This document shows positions 1-8,552 of a DNA stretch of 64,000 bases, in pieces; position 1 is the stretch's first letter, and every line of letters begins with the position of its first letter. The DNA is taken from positions 682,001 to 746,000 of the forward strand of contig NZ_JADQDO010000002.1 of assembly GCF_015694465.1 (NCBI RefSeq), given 5' to 3'. Source of the stretch: Microvirga alba. Its GTDB lineage: Bacteria; Pseudomonadota; Alphaproteobacteria; Rhizobiales; Beijerinckiaceae. A model generated the notes under the pieces. The model was not told the origin of the DNA, made no database searches, and was given only the letters and a program-made list of their open reading frames with translations. A program made the translations under genes and the position numbers.

Positions 1-1092
1 GAACGTGATTTCGTCCACCTGCGGCTTGATGTTGTTCCACTTGAGGTTCTTCAGGCCAGCGACCTGAATCTCGTTGTCGAAGTGGCCGATATTGCAGACG
101 ATCGCCCGGTCCTTCATCGCGCGCATGTGCTCGATGGTGATGACGTCCTTGTTGCCGGTGGCGGTGACGAAGATGTCGGCGCGGGGAGCAGCGTCCTCCA
201 TCGTGGTCACTTCATAGCCTTCCATCGCGGCCTGGAGCGCGCAGATCGGATCGACTTCCGACACCAGCACGCGGCAGCCGGCCTGGCGAAGCGACGCCGC
301 CGAGCCCTTGCCCACGTCGCCGAAGCCGGCGACCATGGCGACCTTGCCGGCCATCATCACGTCCGTGCCGCGACGGATGCCGTCGACGAGCGATTCACGG
401 CAGCCATAGAGGTTGTCGAACTTCGACTTCGTCACCGAGTCGTTGACGTTGATGGCCGGGAAGAGAAGCTTGCCTTCCTTGGCCATGATGTAGAGGCGGT
501 GCACGCCCGTGGTGGTCTCTTCCGAGACGCCCTTGATGGACTTGGCGACTTCCGCGAACCAGCCCTTGGGCTTTTCCTTGAGCAGGCGCTTGATCAGCGC
601 GAAGAGGACTTCCTCTTCTTCCGCGCCGGGCTTCTCGAGGAAGGCCACGTCGCCCTGCTCGGCGCGAAGACCGAGATGGACGAGCATGGTGGCGTCGCCG
701 CCGTCGTCGAGGATCATGTTCGGCACGCCGCCGCCATGCCAGTCGAACAGCTTGGCGGTGTAGTCCCAATACTCGACGAGCGTCTCGCCCTTATAGGCGA
801 AGACCGGGATGCCGGCGGCGGCGATGGCGGCGGCGGCGTGATCCTGGGTCGAATAGATGTTGCACGACACCCAGCGGATGTCCGCGCCGAGATGCTTCAA
901 GGTCTCGATCAGCACGGCGGTCTGGATGGTCATGTGGAGCGAGCCGGCGATGCGCGCGCCCTTCAGGGGCTGCTTCGGGCCGTATTCTTCGCGGATGGCC
1001 ATGAGGCCCGGCATCTCGGTCTCGGCGATCGAGATTTCCTTGCGGCCGAAATCGGCGAGCGAGATGTCCTTGACGATGTAATCCTGAGCCAT
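1..1092 (-). CDS. ahcY: Adenosylhomocysteinase (S-adenosyl-L-homocysteine hydrolase), C-terminus cut by window edge
   Basis: Cytosolic NAD-dependent enzyme that splits S-adenosylhomocysteine into adenosine and homocysteine, removing the inhibitory product of methyltransferases and feeding methionine synthesis. 364 residues are visible, beginning [20 protein letters not shown]. The dinucleotide-binding motif GFGDVGKG lies at residues 256-263, and family stretches such as [12 protein letters not shown] and [14 protein letters not shown] are readable. About 100 C-terminal residues lie beyond base 1. The gene is in frame with no stop up to the edge. Upstream are a hairpin and a palindromic operator, so it is probably transcribed from its own promoter rather than from the HPr operon. 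Identification is secure. Confidence 0.98.
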   Translation of the reverse strand, partial: MAQDYIVKDISLADFGRKEISIAETEMPGLMAIREEYGPKQPLKGARIAGSLHMTIQTAVLIETLKHLGADIRWVSCNIYSTQDHAAAAIAAAGIPVFAYKGETLVEYWDYTAKLFDWHGGGVPNMILDDGGDATMLVHLGLRAEQGDVAFLEKPGAEEEEVLFALIKRLLKEKPKGWFAEVAKSIKGVSEETTTGVHRLYIMAKEGKLLFPAINVNDSVTKSKFDNLYGCRESLVDGIRRGTDVMMAGKVAMVAGFGDVGKGSAASLRQAGCRVLVSEVDPICALQAAMEGYEVTTMEDAAPRADIFVTATGNKDVITIEHMRAMKDRAIVCNIGHFDNEIQVAGLKNLKWNNIKPQVDEITF

Positions 1093-1123
1093 GATGGCCT
1101 CTCCGTGCACCCTTGGGGTTTGA

Positions 1124-1163
1124 ATTGCCGCAGTCTCTAGCAGAGAGCCGCGGCAGAGGCAAT
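1124..1163 (-). promoter_or_regulatory. Hairpin in the ahcY leader
   Basis: An imperfect nested inverted repeat: ATT/AAT at the ends, GCCGC (1127-1131) facing GCGGC (1150-1154), and TCTCT (1134-1138) facing AGAGA (1142-1146). It lies between the palindromic operator and the ahcY start, so it would form in the 5' untranslated RNA. I could not match it to the SAH, SAM-II or SAM/SAH riboswitch consensus. Its role is unknown. Confidence 0.35.
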
Positions 1164-1167
1164 CAAG

Positions 1168-1187
1168 ATATAAAGATGTCTTTATAT
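1168..1187. promoter_or_regulatory. 20-bp palindromic operator upstream of ahcY, SahR-like
   Basis: ATATAAAGATGTCTTTATAT: two perfect 9-bp inverted arms around a 2-bp centre, AT-rich in a GC-rich context, about 75 bp upstream of the ahcY start. The arms resemble the ATAAAGATATCTTTAT-type motif I recall for SahR, an ArsR-family repressor of S-adenosylhomocysteine and methionine metabolism in Proteobacteria. The palindrome is seen directly; the link to SahR is an inference from that recollection and from the position before ahcY. No ArsR-family gene is in the window. Confidence 0.65.
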
Positions 1188-1212
1188 GTTCTGGGACAAG
1201 CGCCACGGGTTG

Positions 1213-1351
1213 GTCATTCCGGGGCGCCCCAGGCGAGCCCGGAACCCATAAACGCCCGCGTGTCAGGAAAAGACGAGGCGGTCCCCACACGGTTTCTTGG
1301 TACCGTCAGCGTTGATGGGTTCCGGGCTCCGCTTCGCGGCCCCGGAATGAC
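1213..1351. repeat. Dispersed palindromic repeat, family A, copy 1
   Basis: Begins GTCATTCCGGGGC and ends GCCCCGGAATGAC, with an inner pair GCCCGGAACCCATAAAC and GTTGATGGGTTCCGGGCTC. The arms are inverted copies around a variable centre of roughly 60 bp. Related copies lie at 8402-8544, 33863-34004 and 37411-37552, all intergenic. This one sits between the 3' end of the HPr gene and the ahcY promoter. It could fold into a long hairpin. Confidence 0.9.
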
Positions 1352-1381
1352 AGAGCGAGAGGTACTAAACCCTTTTGGGTC

Positions 1382-1702
1382 TTACTCGTCTTCGCCGAAC
1401 CGGTTGGCCAAAAGATCGCCGATGGCCTGGAGGCACGCGTCCGCGTCCTCGCCCTTGGCGGTGACGGTGATGGTCGTGCCCTGGGCGGCGGCGAGGGTCA
1501 GAAGACCCATGATCGAGCGGCCGCCGACCGTCTCGCCGCAGCGGGTGACGGTGACCGCGGATTCGAAGCGTTCGACGGTCTGGACGAATTTCGCCGAGGC
1601 GCGGGCGTGCAGGCCGCGGCGGTTGATGATGGGAAGCTCGCGAACCTCGGCTCCCTCGGGGACAGGCGCCGGGGGACAATCCTGATCGAGGGGCTGATCC
1701 AT
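1382..1702 (-). CDS. ptsH: HPr family phosphocarrier protein
   Basis: Small cytosolic phosphocarrier of a phosphotransferase relay. The phosphohistidine site is His32 in NRRGLHARAS, and the HprK target serine is Ser63 in GGRSIMGLL (equivalent to Ser46 of Gram-positive HPr). The start at 1702 (MDQPLDQD, 106 residues) is chosen because GGGAAG stands just upstream; a longer reading would run into the EIIA gene. It has an N-terminal extension of about 17 residues compared with the usual 88-residue HPr. It lies 4 bp downstream of the EIIA gene and is clearly co-transcribed with it. No enzyme I or sugar EIIB/EIIC is nearby, so the role is regulatory rather than sugar import. Confidence 0.95.
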   Translation of the reverse strand: MDQPLDQDCPPAPVPEGAEVRELPIINRRGLHARASAKFVQTVERFESAVTVTRCGETVGGRSIMGLLTLAAAQGTTITVTAKGEDADACLQAIGDLLANRFGEDE

Positions 1703-1706
1703 TTTC

Positions 1707-2108
1707 TTACTTCCCGGACAGAACGCGCGAGGCGACGTTGATGTATTTTCGCCCGGCTTCCTGAGCGTGGAAGACGGCATCGGTCAGGGATTCCTCATCC
1801 CGGACGGAGGCGAGCTTGATGAGCATGGGCAGGTTGATGCCGGCAACGACCTCGACGGCCCCGCCGTTCATGCACGACAGGGCCAGATTCGAGGGCGTTC
1901 CCCCGAACATATCGGTGAGGACCACGACGCCATACCCCGAATTGACCCGGCACACGGCGTCCATGATGTCCTTGCGCCGTGTCTCCATGTCGTCGTCGGG
2001 GCCGATCGTAATCGTTTCAAGTTGCTCTTGAGGACCCACCACATGCTCAAGCGCGGCTTTGAATTCCGTCGCGAGCTGCCCGTGGGTGACGAGCACCATT
2101 CCTATCAT
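1707..2108 (-). CDS. PTS EIIA component, mannose (EIIA-Man) family, regulatory
   Basis: 133-residue cytosolic domain of the EIIA-Man fold that accepts phosphate from HPr. The expected phosphorylated residue is His9 in MVLVTHGQ, and the DMFGGTPSN signature follows near residue 70. No EIIB or EIIC partner is encoded next to it, as is usual for the alphaproteobacterial hprK-EIIA-HPr module, so it probably acts as a signalling protein. The start at 2108 is preferred over an internal ATG at 2099 because the N-terminal MIG completes the first beta strand. The gene sits between hprK (about 90 bp upstream) and HPr. Sometimes named manX or ptsIIA; I leave the symbol open. Confidence 0.92.
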   Translation of the reverse strand: MIGMVLVTHGQLATEFKAALEHVVGPQEQLETITIGPDDDMETRRKDIMDAVCRVNSGYGVVVLTDMFGGTPSNLALSCMNGGAVEVVAGINLPMLIKLASVRDEESLTDAVFHAQEAGRKYINVASRVLSGK

Positions 2109-2197
2109 AATGTTACAGGTCCGATCGCTCCTAGGAGCGGAGCCGCTATTTTGTGCACCGCGAAGCTAAGCGCAAGAGCATTGAGAGGAAAAGTTCA

Positions 2198-2647
2198 TCA
2201 CAGTGTCACGACCGTGTCGCAAACACCACTCAAGCGGCCCAGTACGATGTCTGCGAAGAGTGCCCCACTTTGGGAGAAGACGCGAGGGAGCACGACGCCA
2301 CATAGAACAATGGTGGCATCTTGCGGGTCGGGGTAGCGCGACGAATGTTCGCAGAGGTCGATCACGAGGCGAATGACGGCGGCCTGTTCGAAGGGCTGCC
2401 GGACGATTCCGATGCCCCGCACCTCGATGCACCCGGCGAGAGGGTGTACGGGAGACGCCACGAGACGCCCGTGACGCGGCGCGATGCGTGTCCGGTCGTC
2501 GCTGACCAAGCGGCAAAACCGCCCCTCCCGGCCGGCGTGAAGCAGGATGTCGCGCGCGAATGTCGATTTGCCGGCCCCCGACGCGCCCCGAATCAGAAGC
2601 CCGGCTTCACCCACCACCACGCAGGAGCCGTGAATCGTCTCAGGCAT
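2198..2647 (-). CDS. hprK: HPr kinase/phosphorylase, short alphaproteobacterial form
   Basis: Bifunctional kinase/phosphorylase that modifies the regulatory serine of HPr. Walker A is GASGAGKS at residues 21-28. The protein has 149 residues, about half the length of Firmicutes HprK, because the N-terminal domain is absent; this is normal for Hyphomicrobiales. The start (MPETIHGS at 2647) overlaps the end of chvG by 8 bp, so translation is probably coupled. Longer upstream readings in this frame run through chvG in a frame that is not real. The gene links the ChvG/ChvI sensory system with the PTS relay. Confidence 0.95.
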   Translation of the reverse strand: MPETIHGSCVVVGEAGLLIRGASGAGKSTFARDILLHAGREGRFCRLVSDDRTRIAPRHGRLVASPVHPLAGCIEVRGIGIVRQPFEQAAVIRLVIDLCEHSSRYPDPQDATIVLCGVVLPRVFSQSGALFADIVLGRLSGVCDTVVTL

Positions 2648-4448
2648 GGTCACGGGTTCCCGATCCCTTCTGGGTATCCGTCGGCAGGCGGATGATGAAG
2701 CGGGCCCCGAGGCGTCGGGGTTCGCCGTTCTCATCCGGCGGCCCGAGCCGGTTCTCAGCCCTGATGGTGCCACGATGCGCCTCGACGATCTGGCGCGAAA
2801 TCGACAGGCCGAGGCCCGAATTCTGGCCGAAGCCCTGTTCGGGGCGGTCGGTGTAGAAACGCTCGAAGATCCGGTCGAGGGCATCCGGGTCGATGCCGGG
2901 CCCGCTATCCTCCACCACGATCTCGATATCCGCCTTGCGGCGACGCAGGGTCACTCTCACCGTCTCGTCCGGGGGCGAGAACGAGCGTGCATTGTCGATC
3001 AGGTTGTTGAACACCTGTCCGAGGCGGCTGTCATAGCCTCGAACGACGAACGCGTCGCGGGGCTTGGGCTGACGCTCGACGGTGAGCGCGATCTGCGGAT
3101 CATGCGCGCGACGGCGCTCGTTGGCGACCGAGACCACCGCTTCGAGCAGGCGCACCATGTCGACCGGTTCCGCATCGGCGCGGGCAAGTTCCGCATCGAG
3201 ACGGGACGCGTCGGAGATGTCGCTGATGAGGCGGTCGAGACGCTTCACGTCATGCTGGATAATGGACATCAGCCGCTGGCGGGAATCATCGCTGCGGGCG
3301 AGCGGCAGGGTTTCGACCGCGCTGCGCAGCGAGGTGAGCGGGTTCTTCAATTCGTGCGCCACATCCGCCGCGAAGCTCTCGATGGAATCGATCCGGTTGT
3401 AGAGCGCCTTCGTCATGTCGCGCAGCGCGCCGGAAAGGTGGCCGATCTCATCCGAACGGTTGGTGAAATCAGGGATCTCCTGGCGCGATTTCGTCCCCCA
3501 GCGCACACGCTCGGCTGCTTCCGCCAGACGCCTGACCGGACCGGCGATGGCGCCTGCGAGCAGGAGCGACAGCACGATCATGACCAGGGCCGCCACCAGG
3601 AAGACCTGGAGCAGGGCGAAGCGCTCGGAAGCGATGATCGCGTCGATGTCGCCTTCCTGCGTGGAAAGCAGCAGCACGCCCTGGACCGTGCGGAAGCGCT
3701 GGATCGGCACTGCCACGGACACGATGGTTTCGCCGCGCGCGTTGACGCGCACCACATTCGTCTGCTTGCCGCCATAGGCCTGCTGCACTTCCGGCAGCGT
3801 CTTGCCGTTTGCAGGGCCCGGCTCTTCCAGCACGGTGCCCTTCTTGCGCCTGAACAGCCCGCGAACCGCATTCCAGCCGCGCTCGATATAGCTCGTATCC
3901 TCCTCCGCGACCGGCGGCGGAAGATCGAGGCGCAGGATGTCGCCACGGGAATAGAACGTCCTGGAATCGAGAAGCAGCGAACCTTCGCGGTCGAAGATGC
4001 GGGCGCGGGTGCGCGTCGGCGTCACCAGACGGCGCAGCAGGGGCGCGACCCGTTCGGGACTGATCGAGAATTCGAGGGCGGAGAGATTGTCGTCGTTGAA
4101 GCGCTCCGTCTCGCCCGCCTGCATCTGGAGGAGCTTGTCCGGATCGATGGTGATGGCGTTGGTGTCCACCGTCGCGGAACTGGCGATGGCGCCGGCGATG
4201 ATTTCGCCCTGGATCAGCAGACTCTGCACCCGCGCCTCGATGAGGCCCTCGCGGAACTGATTGAGGTAGAGAAAGCCGACGAGAAGCGCGACCAGCCCGG
4301 CAAGGTTCAGCACCACGATCCGCCGCGTCAGGCTGGACGAGGCGCGCAACGACAGCGTGCGGCCGAAATGCTTCAGCCGCGCCAGGAATCCTTGCGGGGC
4401 GGCGTGGTCGTCGCCGCCCGTCTCGACGTTGATGGAGTCAGCTTTCAT
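2640..4448 (-). CDS. chvG: Two-component sensor histidine kinase ChvG (ExoS)
   Basis: Inner-membrane sensor kinase of 602 residues that phosphorylates ChvI. In Rhizobium, Agrobacterium and Brucella (BvrS) the pair controls acid and envelope responses, exopolysaccharide and host association. Order: cytosolic N-terminus, a first membrane segment near residues 42-62, a large periplasmic domain to about residue 280, a second membrane segment near 280-303, HAMP, then the dimerisation box FAADVAHELKNP with phosphoacceptor His365, and a C-terminal HATPase domain with DSGPGI and GLGLSISR. It lies 23 bp after chvI and overlaps hprK by 8 bp, making one operon chvI-chvG-hprK-EIIA-HPr. Confidence 0.97.
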   Translation of the reverse strand: MKADSINVETGGDDHAAPQGFLARLKHFGRTLSLRASSSLTRRIVVLNLAGLVALLVGFLYLNQFREGLIEARVQSLLIQGEIIAGAIASSATVDTNAITIDPDKLLQMQAGETERFNDDNLSALEFSISPERVAPLLRRLVTPTRTRARIFDREGSLLLDSRTFYSRGDILRLDLPPPVAEEDTSYIERGWNAVRGLFRRKKGTVLEEPGPANGKTLPEVQQAYGGKQTNVVRVNARGETIVSVAVPIQRFRTVQGVLLLSTQEGDIDAIIASERFALLQVFLVAALVMIVLSLLLAGAIAGPVRRLAEAAERVRWGTKSRQEIPDFTNRSDEIGHLSGALRDMTKALYNRIDSIESFAADVAHELKNPLTSLRSAVETLPLARSDDSRQRLMSIIQHDVKRLDRLISDISDASRLDAELARADAEPVDMVRLLEAVVSVANERRRAHDPQIALTVERQPKPRDAFVVRGYDSRLGQVFNNLIDNARSFSPPDETVRVTLRRRKADIEIVVEDSGPGIDPDALDRIFERFYTDRPEQGFGQNSGLGLSISRQIVEAHRGTIRAENRLGPPDENGEPRRLGARFIIRLPTDTQKGSGTRDHA

Positions 4449-4471
4449 GCCGTTCCCAAGGATGCTGAGCG

Positions 4472-5170
4472 TCAGCCTTCCCTGAATCGGTACCCGACGC
4501 CGTAGAGCGTCTCTATCATCTCGAAGTTGTCATCGACAGACTTGAACTTCTTGCGCAGGCGCTTGATGTGGCTGTCGATGGTGCGGTCGTCCACATAGAC
4601 CTGATCGTCATAGGCCGCGTCCATGAGCGCATTGCGGCTTTTGACCACGCCGGGCCGGGTGGCGAGCGCTTGCAGGATGAGGAATTCGGTCACGGTCAAC
4701 GTCACCGGCTCGCCCTTCCAGGTGCAGGCGTGACGCTCCGGGTCCATCTTCAGCTGACCGCGCTCCAGCGCCTTGGCGTCGGCCTCGCGGGGGGCCGTCT
4801 GATCCTTGGGCGCGAAACGGCGCAGGACCGCCTTGACCCGCTCGACCAGGAGACGCTGCGAGAAGGGTTTGCGGATGAAGTCATCCGCGCCCATCTTGAG
4901 GCCGAACAGCTCGTCGATCTCCTCGTCCTTCGAGGTCAGGAAGATCACCGGCAGATCGGATTTCTGGCGCAGGCGACGGAGCAGCTCCATGCCGTCCATG
5001 CGCGGCATCTTGATGTCGAAGATCGCAAGGTCCGGCGGGGCATGCTTCAGGCCATCGAGGGCCGAGGCGCCATCGGTGTAGGTCTGGATCCGGTAGCCTT
5101 CCGCCTCGAGTGCGATCGAAACCGAGGTGAGAATGTTGCGATCGTCATCGACAAGAGCGATCGTTGGCAT
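4472..5170 (-). CDS. chvI: Two-component response regulator ChvI
   Basis: OmpR/PhoB-type DNA-binding regulator of 232 residues. Acidic pocket D8-D9-D10 in ALVDDDRN, phosphoacceptor Asp52 in [13 protein letters not shown], then a C-terminal winged helix ([30 protein letters not shown]). The start at 5170 ([10 protein letters not shown]) is preferred over an ATG 12 codons upstream: GGAAG stands 6-7 bases before it and characterised ChvI orthologs start at the same point. First gene of the operon with chvG and hprK, and divergent from pckA. Confidence 0.97.
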   Translation of the reverse strand: MPTIALVDDDRNILTSVSIALEAEGYRIQTYTDGASALDGLKHAPPDLAIFDIKMPRMDGMELLRRLRQKSDLPVIFLTSKDEEIDELFGLKMGADDFIRKPFSQRLLVERVKAVLRRFAPKDQTAPREADAKALERGQLKMDPERHACTWKGEPVTLTVTEFLILQALATRPGVVKSRNALMDAAYDDQVYVDDRTIDSHIKRLRKKFKSVDDNFEMIETLYGVGYRFREG

Positions 5171-5625
5171 GAACTCTTCCTTGCTAGAACTCTGTTTGGC
5201 CGTCATCGGCAGGTCCGGCCTGGCAACGCGGGAGGCCCAAAAATGTGCCCAACTGCGCCTTTCTCATGGCCTAAATAAGGTTCGCGGATGCGAAGTACCA
5301 GAGGCATGCCTTAATCACAGGCTTTAGCGTGCGTTATCACAACCGGAGATGAACGGCCGGGGTCGCTGCAAGCGGGCTGAACGCTATCTCATAATCGCAG
5401 AAATTCGCCGCCGACCCCTCAAGAGGCCTAGCCTGAAGGAAAATAGAATGTCATGGAACGACCTCAGTTGACGGTGACGTCGCCTGAACCAATTTCGTCC
5501 CTTGCGGGAAGGCACGGGCGCGAAAGACTTGGCCGGCGCCACCTGAACGGGAACCACATGGCGGCCATCCGTCGGCGGCACATCCTTGAGGCCGTCCGGC
5601 AGCTGGCGATCAGGAGAAGTCTTTC
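5171..5625. other. Intergenic region between divergent chvI and pckA
   Basis: 455 bp without a convincing gene. It must hold the promoters for the chvI operon (leftward) and pckA (rightward). I found no clear inverted repeat or riboswitch. Short open frames here lack ribosome sites and family features. Confidence 0.6.
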
Positions 5626-7236
5626 GTGGACACTATCGGCGTCTTCAACAGCGCGCATGGCGCTGAGGCTTTCGGCCTTCGCAATCTCAAACGGGTCTAC
5701 TGGAATCTTGAAGCGCCCGCGCTTTACGAGCAGTCCCTGATCCGCAACGAGACCAAGCTCGTCAAGGGTGGCGCGCTGCTCGCCGAGACCGGCGTGCATA
5801 CGGGCCGTTCGCCCAAGGACAAGTTCGTGGTGCGCGACGTCACCACCGAGGACACCGTGTGGTGGGACAATAACGGCTCCATCACCCCCGGCCATTTCGA
5901 CACATTGCTGCATGATTTCCTGGCCCACGCGAAAGGCAAGGAACTGTTCGCGCAGGACCTCTATGGCGGGGCCGATCCGGCCTACCGGGTCAAGGCGCGG
6001 GTTTTCACCGAATTCGCCTGGCACTCCCTGTTCATCCGCAATCTGCTGATCCGTCCGGAACTCACGGAGCTTGCGAGCTACGTGCCGGATCTGACCATCA
6101 TCGACCTGCCCTCGTTCAAGGCCGATCCGGCCCGCCACGGCTGCCGCACGGAAACGGTGATCGCCTGCGACTTCACGCGCAAGATCGTGCTGATCGGCGG
6201 CACGTCCTATGCGGGCGAGATGAAGAAGTCGGTCTTCACCTATCTCAATTTCGCGTTGCCCCCGCAGAACGTCATGCCGATGCATTGCTCCGCCAATGTG
6301 GGCCACGCCAACGACGTCGCCGTGTTCTTCGGCCTGTCCGGCACCGGCAAGACGACGCTTTCCGCCGATCCCAACCGCATCCTGCTCGGTGACGACGAGC
6401 ACGGCTGGGGACCGAACGGCGTCTTCAATTTCGAGGGCGGCTGCTACGCCAAGACCGTCCGCCTGTCCCGCGAGGCGGAGCCCGAGATCTTCGCCACCAC
6501 CGAGCGTTTCGGCACGGTGCTGGAGAACGTGGTGATCGACCCGATCACCCGCGTGCCCGATTTCGACGATGCGTCGAAGACCGAAAACACGCGCTGCGCC
6601 TATCCGCTCGACTTCATTCCCAATGCGAGCGCGACCGGCCGCGCGGGCGTTCCGAAAAACATCGTGATGCTGACCTGCGATGCCTTCGGCGTCCTGCCTC
6701 CCATCGCCAAGCTGACGCCTGCGGAAGCGATGTATCACTTCCTCTCCGGCTACACCGCGAAGGTCGCGGGCACCGAGAAGGGCGTGAAGGACCCGGAGGC
6801 GACGTTCTCGACCTGCTTCGGCGCGCCCTTCATGCCGCGTCATCCCTCGGTCTACGGCAACCTGCTGCGCGATCTCATCGCCAAGCACCATGTGGATTGC
6901 TGGCTGGTCAATACGGGCTGGACGGGTGGCAAGTACGGCACCGGCCGCCGTATGCCGATCCGGGTCACGCGTCGTCTCCTGACGGCGGCCCTCGACGGCT
7001 CGCTCTCCCGCGCCGATTTCCGCCGCGATCCCTATTTGGGCTTCGCGGTGCCGACCTCGGTGCCGGGCGTCGAGCCGCATATCCTTTATCCGGTCAAGAC
7101 CTGGCAGGATAAGGCCGCGTTCGCCCAGACCGCGAAGCGCCTCGTCGACATGTTCAACGAGAACTTCAAGCGCTTCGAGGAGCATGTGGACGCCGACGTG
7201 CGCGCCGCAGCCCCTCAGACATCGATTGCGGCCTGA
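5626..7236 (+). CDS. pckA: Phosphoenolpyruvate carboxykinase (ATP)
   Basis: Gluconeogenic enzyme converting oxaloacetate and ATP to phosphoenolpyruvate, CO2 and ADP. 536 residues, the usual length. Start is GTG at 5626 (read as Met), supported by AGGAG at 5612-5616. Kinase-1a (P-loop) is [11 protein letters not shown] from residue 236, with Lys242. Also visible are the substrate site [10 protein letters not shown], the kinase-2 region [10 protein letters not shown], and YTAKVAGTE. The divergent chvI/chvG/hprK arrangement is conserved in Hyphomicrobiales and suggests coordination of gluconeogenesis with envelope and PTS signalling. A rho-independent terminator follows. Confidence 0.98.
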   Translation: MDTIGVFNSAHGAEAFGLRNLKRVYWNLEAPALYEQSLIRNETKLVKGGALLAETGVHTGRSPKDKFVVRDVTTEDTVWWDNNGSITPGHFDTLLHDFLAHAKGKELFAQDLYGGADPAYRVKARVFTEFAWHSLFIRNLLIRPELTELASYVPDLTIIDLPSFKADPARHGCRTETVIACDFTRKIVLIGGTSYAGEMKKSVFTYLNFALPPQNVMPMHCSANVGHANDVAVFFGLSGTGKTTLSADPNRILLGDDEHGWGPNGVFNFEGGCYAKTVRLSREAEPEIFATTERFGTVLENVVIDPITRVPDFDDASKTENTRCAYPLDFIPNASATGRAGVPKNIVMLTCDAFGVLPPIAKLTPAEAMYHFLSGYTAKVAGTEKGVKDPEATFSTCFGAPFMPRHPSVYGNLLRDLIAKHHVDCWLVNTGWTGGKYGTGRRMPIRVTRRLLTAALDGSLSRADFRRDPYLGFAVPTSVPGVEPHILYPVKTWQDKAAFAQTAKRLVDMFNENFKRFEEHVDADVRAAAPQTSIAA

Positions 7237-7256
7237 GGCATTCCCTGTATCTTGAA

Positions 7257-7283
7257 AACGGCGGCTTTCGGGCCGCCGTTTTT
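7257..7283 (+). terminator. Rho-independent terminator after pckA
   Basis: AACGGCGGC (7257-7265), 6-base loop, GCCGCCGTT (7272-7280), followed by a T run. Perfect 9-bp stem 20 bases after the pckA stop. Confidence 0.92.
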
Positions 7284-7300
7284 CGTTGAGGGTTCGGAAG

Positions 7301-8395
7301 ATGGACGCTCTTGTCATCGGAGCCGGAATCGTCGGGCTTGCCATCGCCCGCGCGTTGGCTCTGCGCGGTCATAGCGTGATCGTCGCGGAAGCGACGGGCG
7401 GCATCGGCAACGGTGTCTCCTCGCGCAACAGCGAGGTGATCCATGGGGGCATGTACTACCCCACCGGCTCGCTGCGCGCCCGCCACTGTGTCGCTGGGCG
7501 GCGGATGCTCTACGATTTCTGCGAAAGCCACGGCGTGCCGCACGCGAAATGCGGTAAGCTCATCGTGGCGACGAACGAGCGCGAACAGGCCAAGATTGAA
7601 GCCATCTACGCCCAGGGCATTGCCAATGAGGTCGAGGGCCTGTCCTTCCTGACCGGCGAACAGGCGAAAGCGCTTGAACCCAACCTCGCTTGCACCGGCG
7701 CTGTTCTCTCATCCGAAACCGGCATCATCGACAGTCATGCGCTGATGCTGGCGCTCCAGGGCGACTTTGAGGCGGCGGGCGGCATGATCGCCTTCCATGC
7801 CCCGGTCGAGCGTATCACGCGAGCAGGCAATGCTTGGGAGGCCCATGTGGGCGGCGCGGAACCGGCGGTTTTGCCGGTGGACGTCATCATCAACGCGGCT
7901 GGTCTCGGCGCGCAGGCCCTTGGCCATGCGACGGAAGGATACCCCCAGGAACGCGTGCCGCGCCTCGTGCTCGCCAAGGGCAATTATTTCGGCTGCCTCG
8001 GCAAGCCCGCCTTCTCGCACCTGATCTATCCCGCCCCCGTCGATGGCGGCTTGGGCACGCATGTCACCTTCGACCTCAACGGCCGCATGCGCTTCGGGCC
8101 GGATGTGGAATGGATCGAGAGCGAGGTCTACGAGGTCGATCCGCGCCGCGCGGAGAGCTTTTACGCCTCGATCCGGCGCTATTGGCCGGGCCTGCCGGAT
8201 GGGGCCCTGACGCCGGATTATTCCGGCATCCGCCCCAAGCTCACGGGTCCCGGCGAACCGGCGGCGGATTTCGTGATCGATGGCCCAGCCGAGCACGGGG
8301 TTTCCGGCCTCGTCCAGCTTTTCGGCGTCGAGAGCCCCGGCCTGACATCGAGCTTGTCGATTGCGGAGGATGTGGCGGAGCGGCTTCGGACTTGA
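7301..8395 (+). CDS. FAD-dependent oxidoreductase, L-2-hydroxyglutarate dehydrogenase/oxidase (LhgO)-like
   Basis: Flavoprotein of the DAO/L2HGDH family. The N-terminal Rossmann motif GAGIVG spans residues 7-12. SSRNSEVIHGGMYYP, around residues 43-57, is the hallmark stretch of the 2-hydroxyglutarate oxidase branch. A C-terminal GIRPKL and a flavin-facing GLVQLFGVESPGLTSSL follow. Start at ATG 7301 (364 residues) with GAGGG 8 bases upstream; a TTG 5 codons earlier is less likely. It probably oxidises L-2-hydroxyglutarate or a similar 2-hydroxy acid to the keto acid. Substrate is inferred only. It stands alone behind the pckA terminator. Confidence 0.85.
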   Translation: MDALVIGAGIVGLAIARALALRGHSVIVAEATGGIGNGVSSRNSEVIHGGMYYPTGSLRARHCVAGRRMLYDFCESHGVPHAKCGKLIVATNEREQAKIEAIYAQGIANEVEGLSFLTGEQAKALEPNLACTGAVLSSETGIIDSHALMLALQGDFEAAGGMIAFHAPVERITRAGNAWEAHVGGAEPAVLPVDVIINAAGLGAQALGHATEGYPQERVPRLVLAKGNYFGCLGKPAFSHLIYPAPVDGGLGTHVTFDLNGRMRFGPDVEWIESEVYEVDPRRAESFYASIRRYWPGLPDGALTPDYSGIRPKLTGPGEPAADFVIDGPAEHGVSGLVQLFGVESPGLTSSLSIAEDVAERLRT

Positions 8396-8401
8396 CGCTG
8401 T

Positions 8402-8544
8402 GTTATTCCGGGGCGCCGCAGGCGAAGCCCGGAACCCATAAACATGAGAGTATCCGGATAAAGCACTACGGCGCACATCGCGTGTATTCCTGAACCGGCA
8501 GTGTTTATAGGTTCCGGGCTCCGCTTTCGCGGCCCCGGAATGAC
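8402..8544. repeat. Dispersed palindromic repeat, family A, copy 2
   Basis: Left arm GTTATTCCGGGGC (one change from the other copies) with inner GCCCGGAACCCATAAAC; right arm GTTTATAGGTTCCGGGCTC ending GGCCCCGGAATGAC. It fills the space between two convergent genes, where a long hairpin could act as a bidirectional terminator. Confidence 0.9.
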
Positions 8545-8552
8545 GCGAGCGA

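Noticed and set aside
1093..1167. SAH or SAM-II riboswitch before ahcY
   Set aside because: The leader has a hairpin but I could not align it to the conserved cores of those riboswitch classes.
2646..4505. A 619-codon plus-strand frame across chvG
   Set aside because: Antisense to a clear histidine kinase. Arg/Gly/His-rich shadow protein.
5464..7344. A 626-codon open frame on the minus strand across pckA
   Set aside because: It is antisense to an unambiguous PEP carboxykinase and its composition is that of a GC-rich shadow frame, with no family resemblance or ribosome site.
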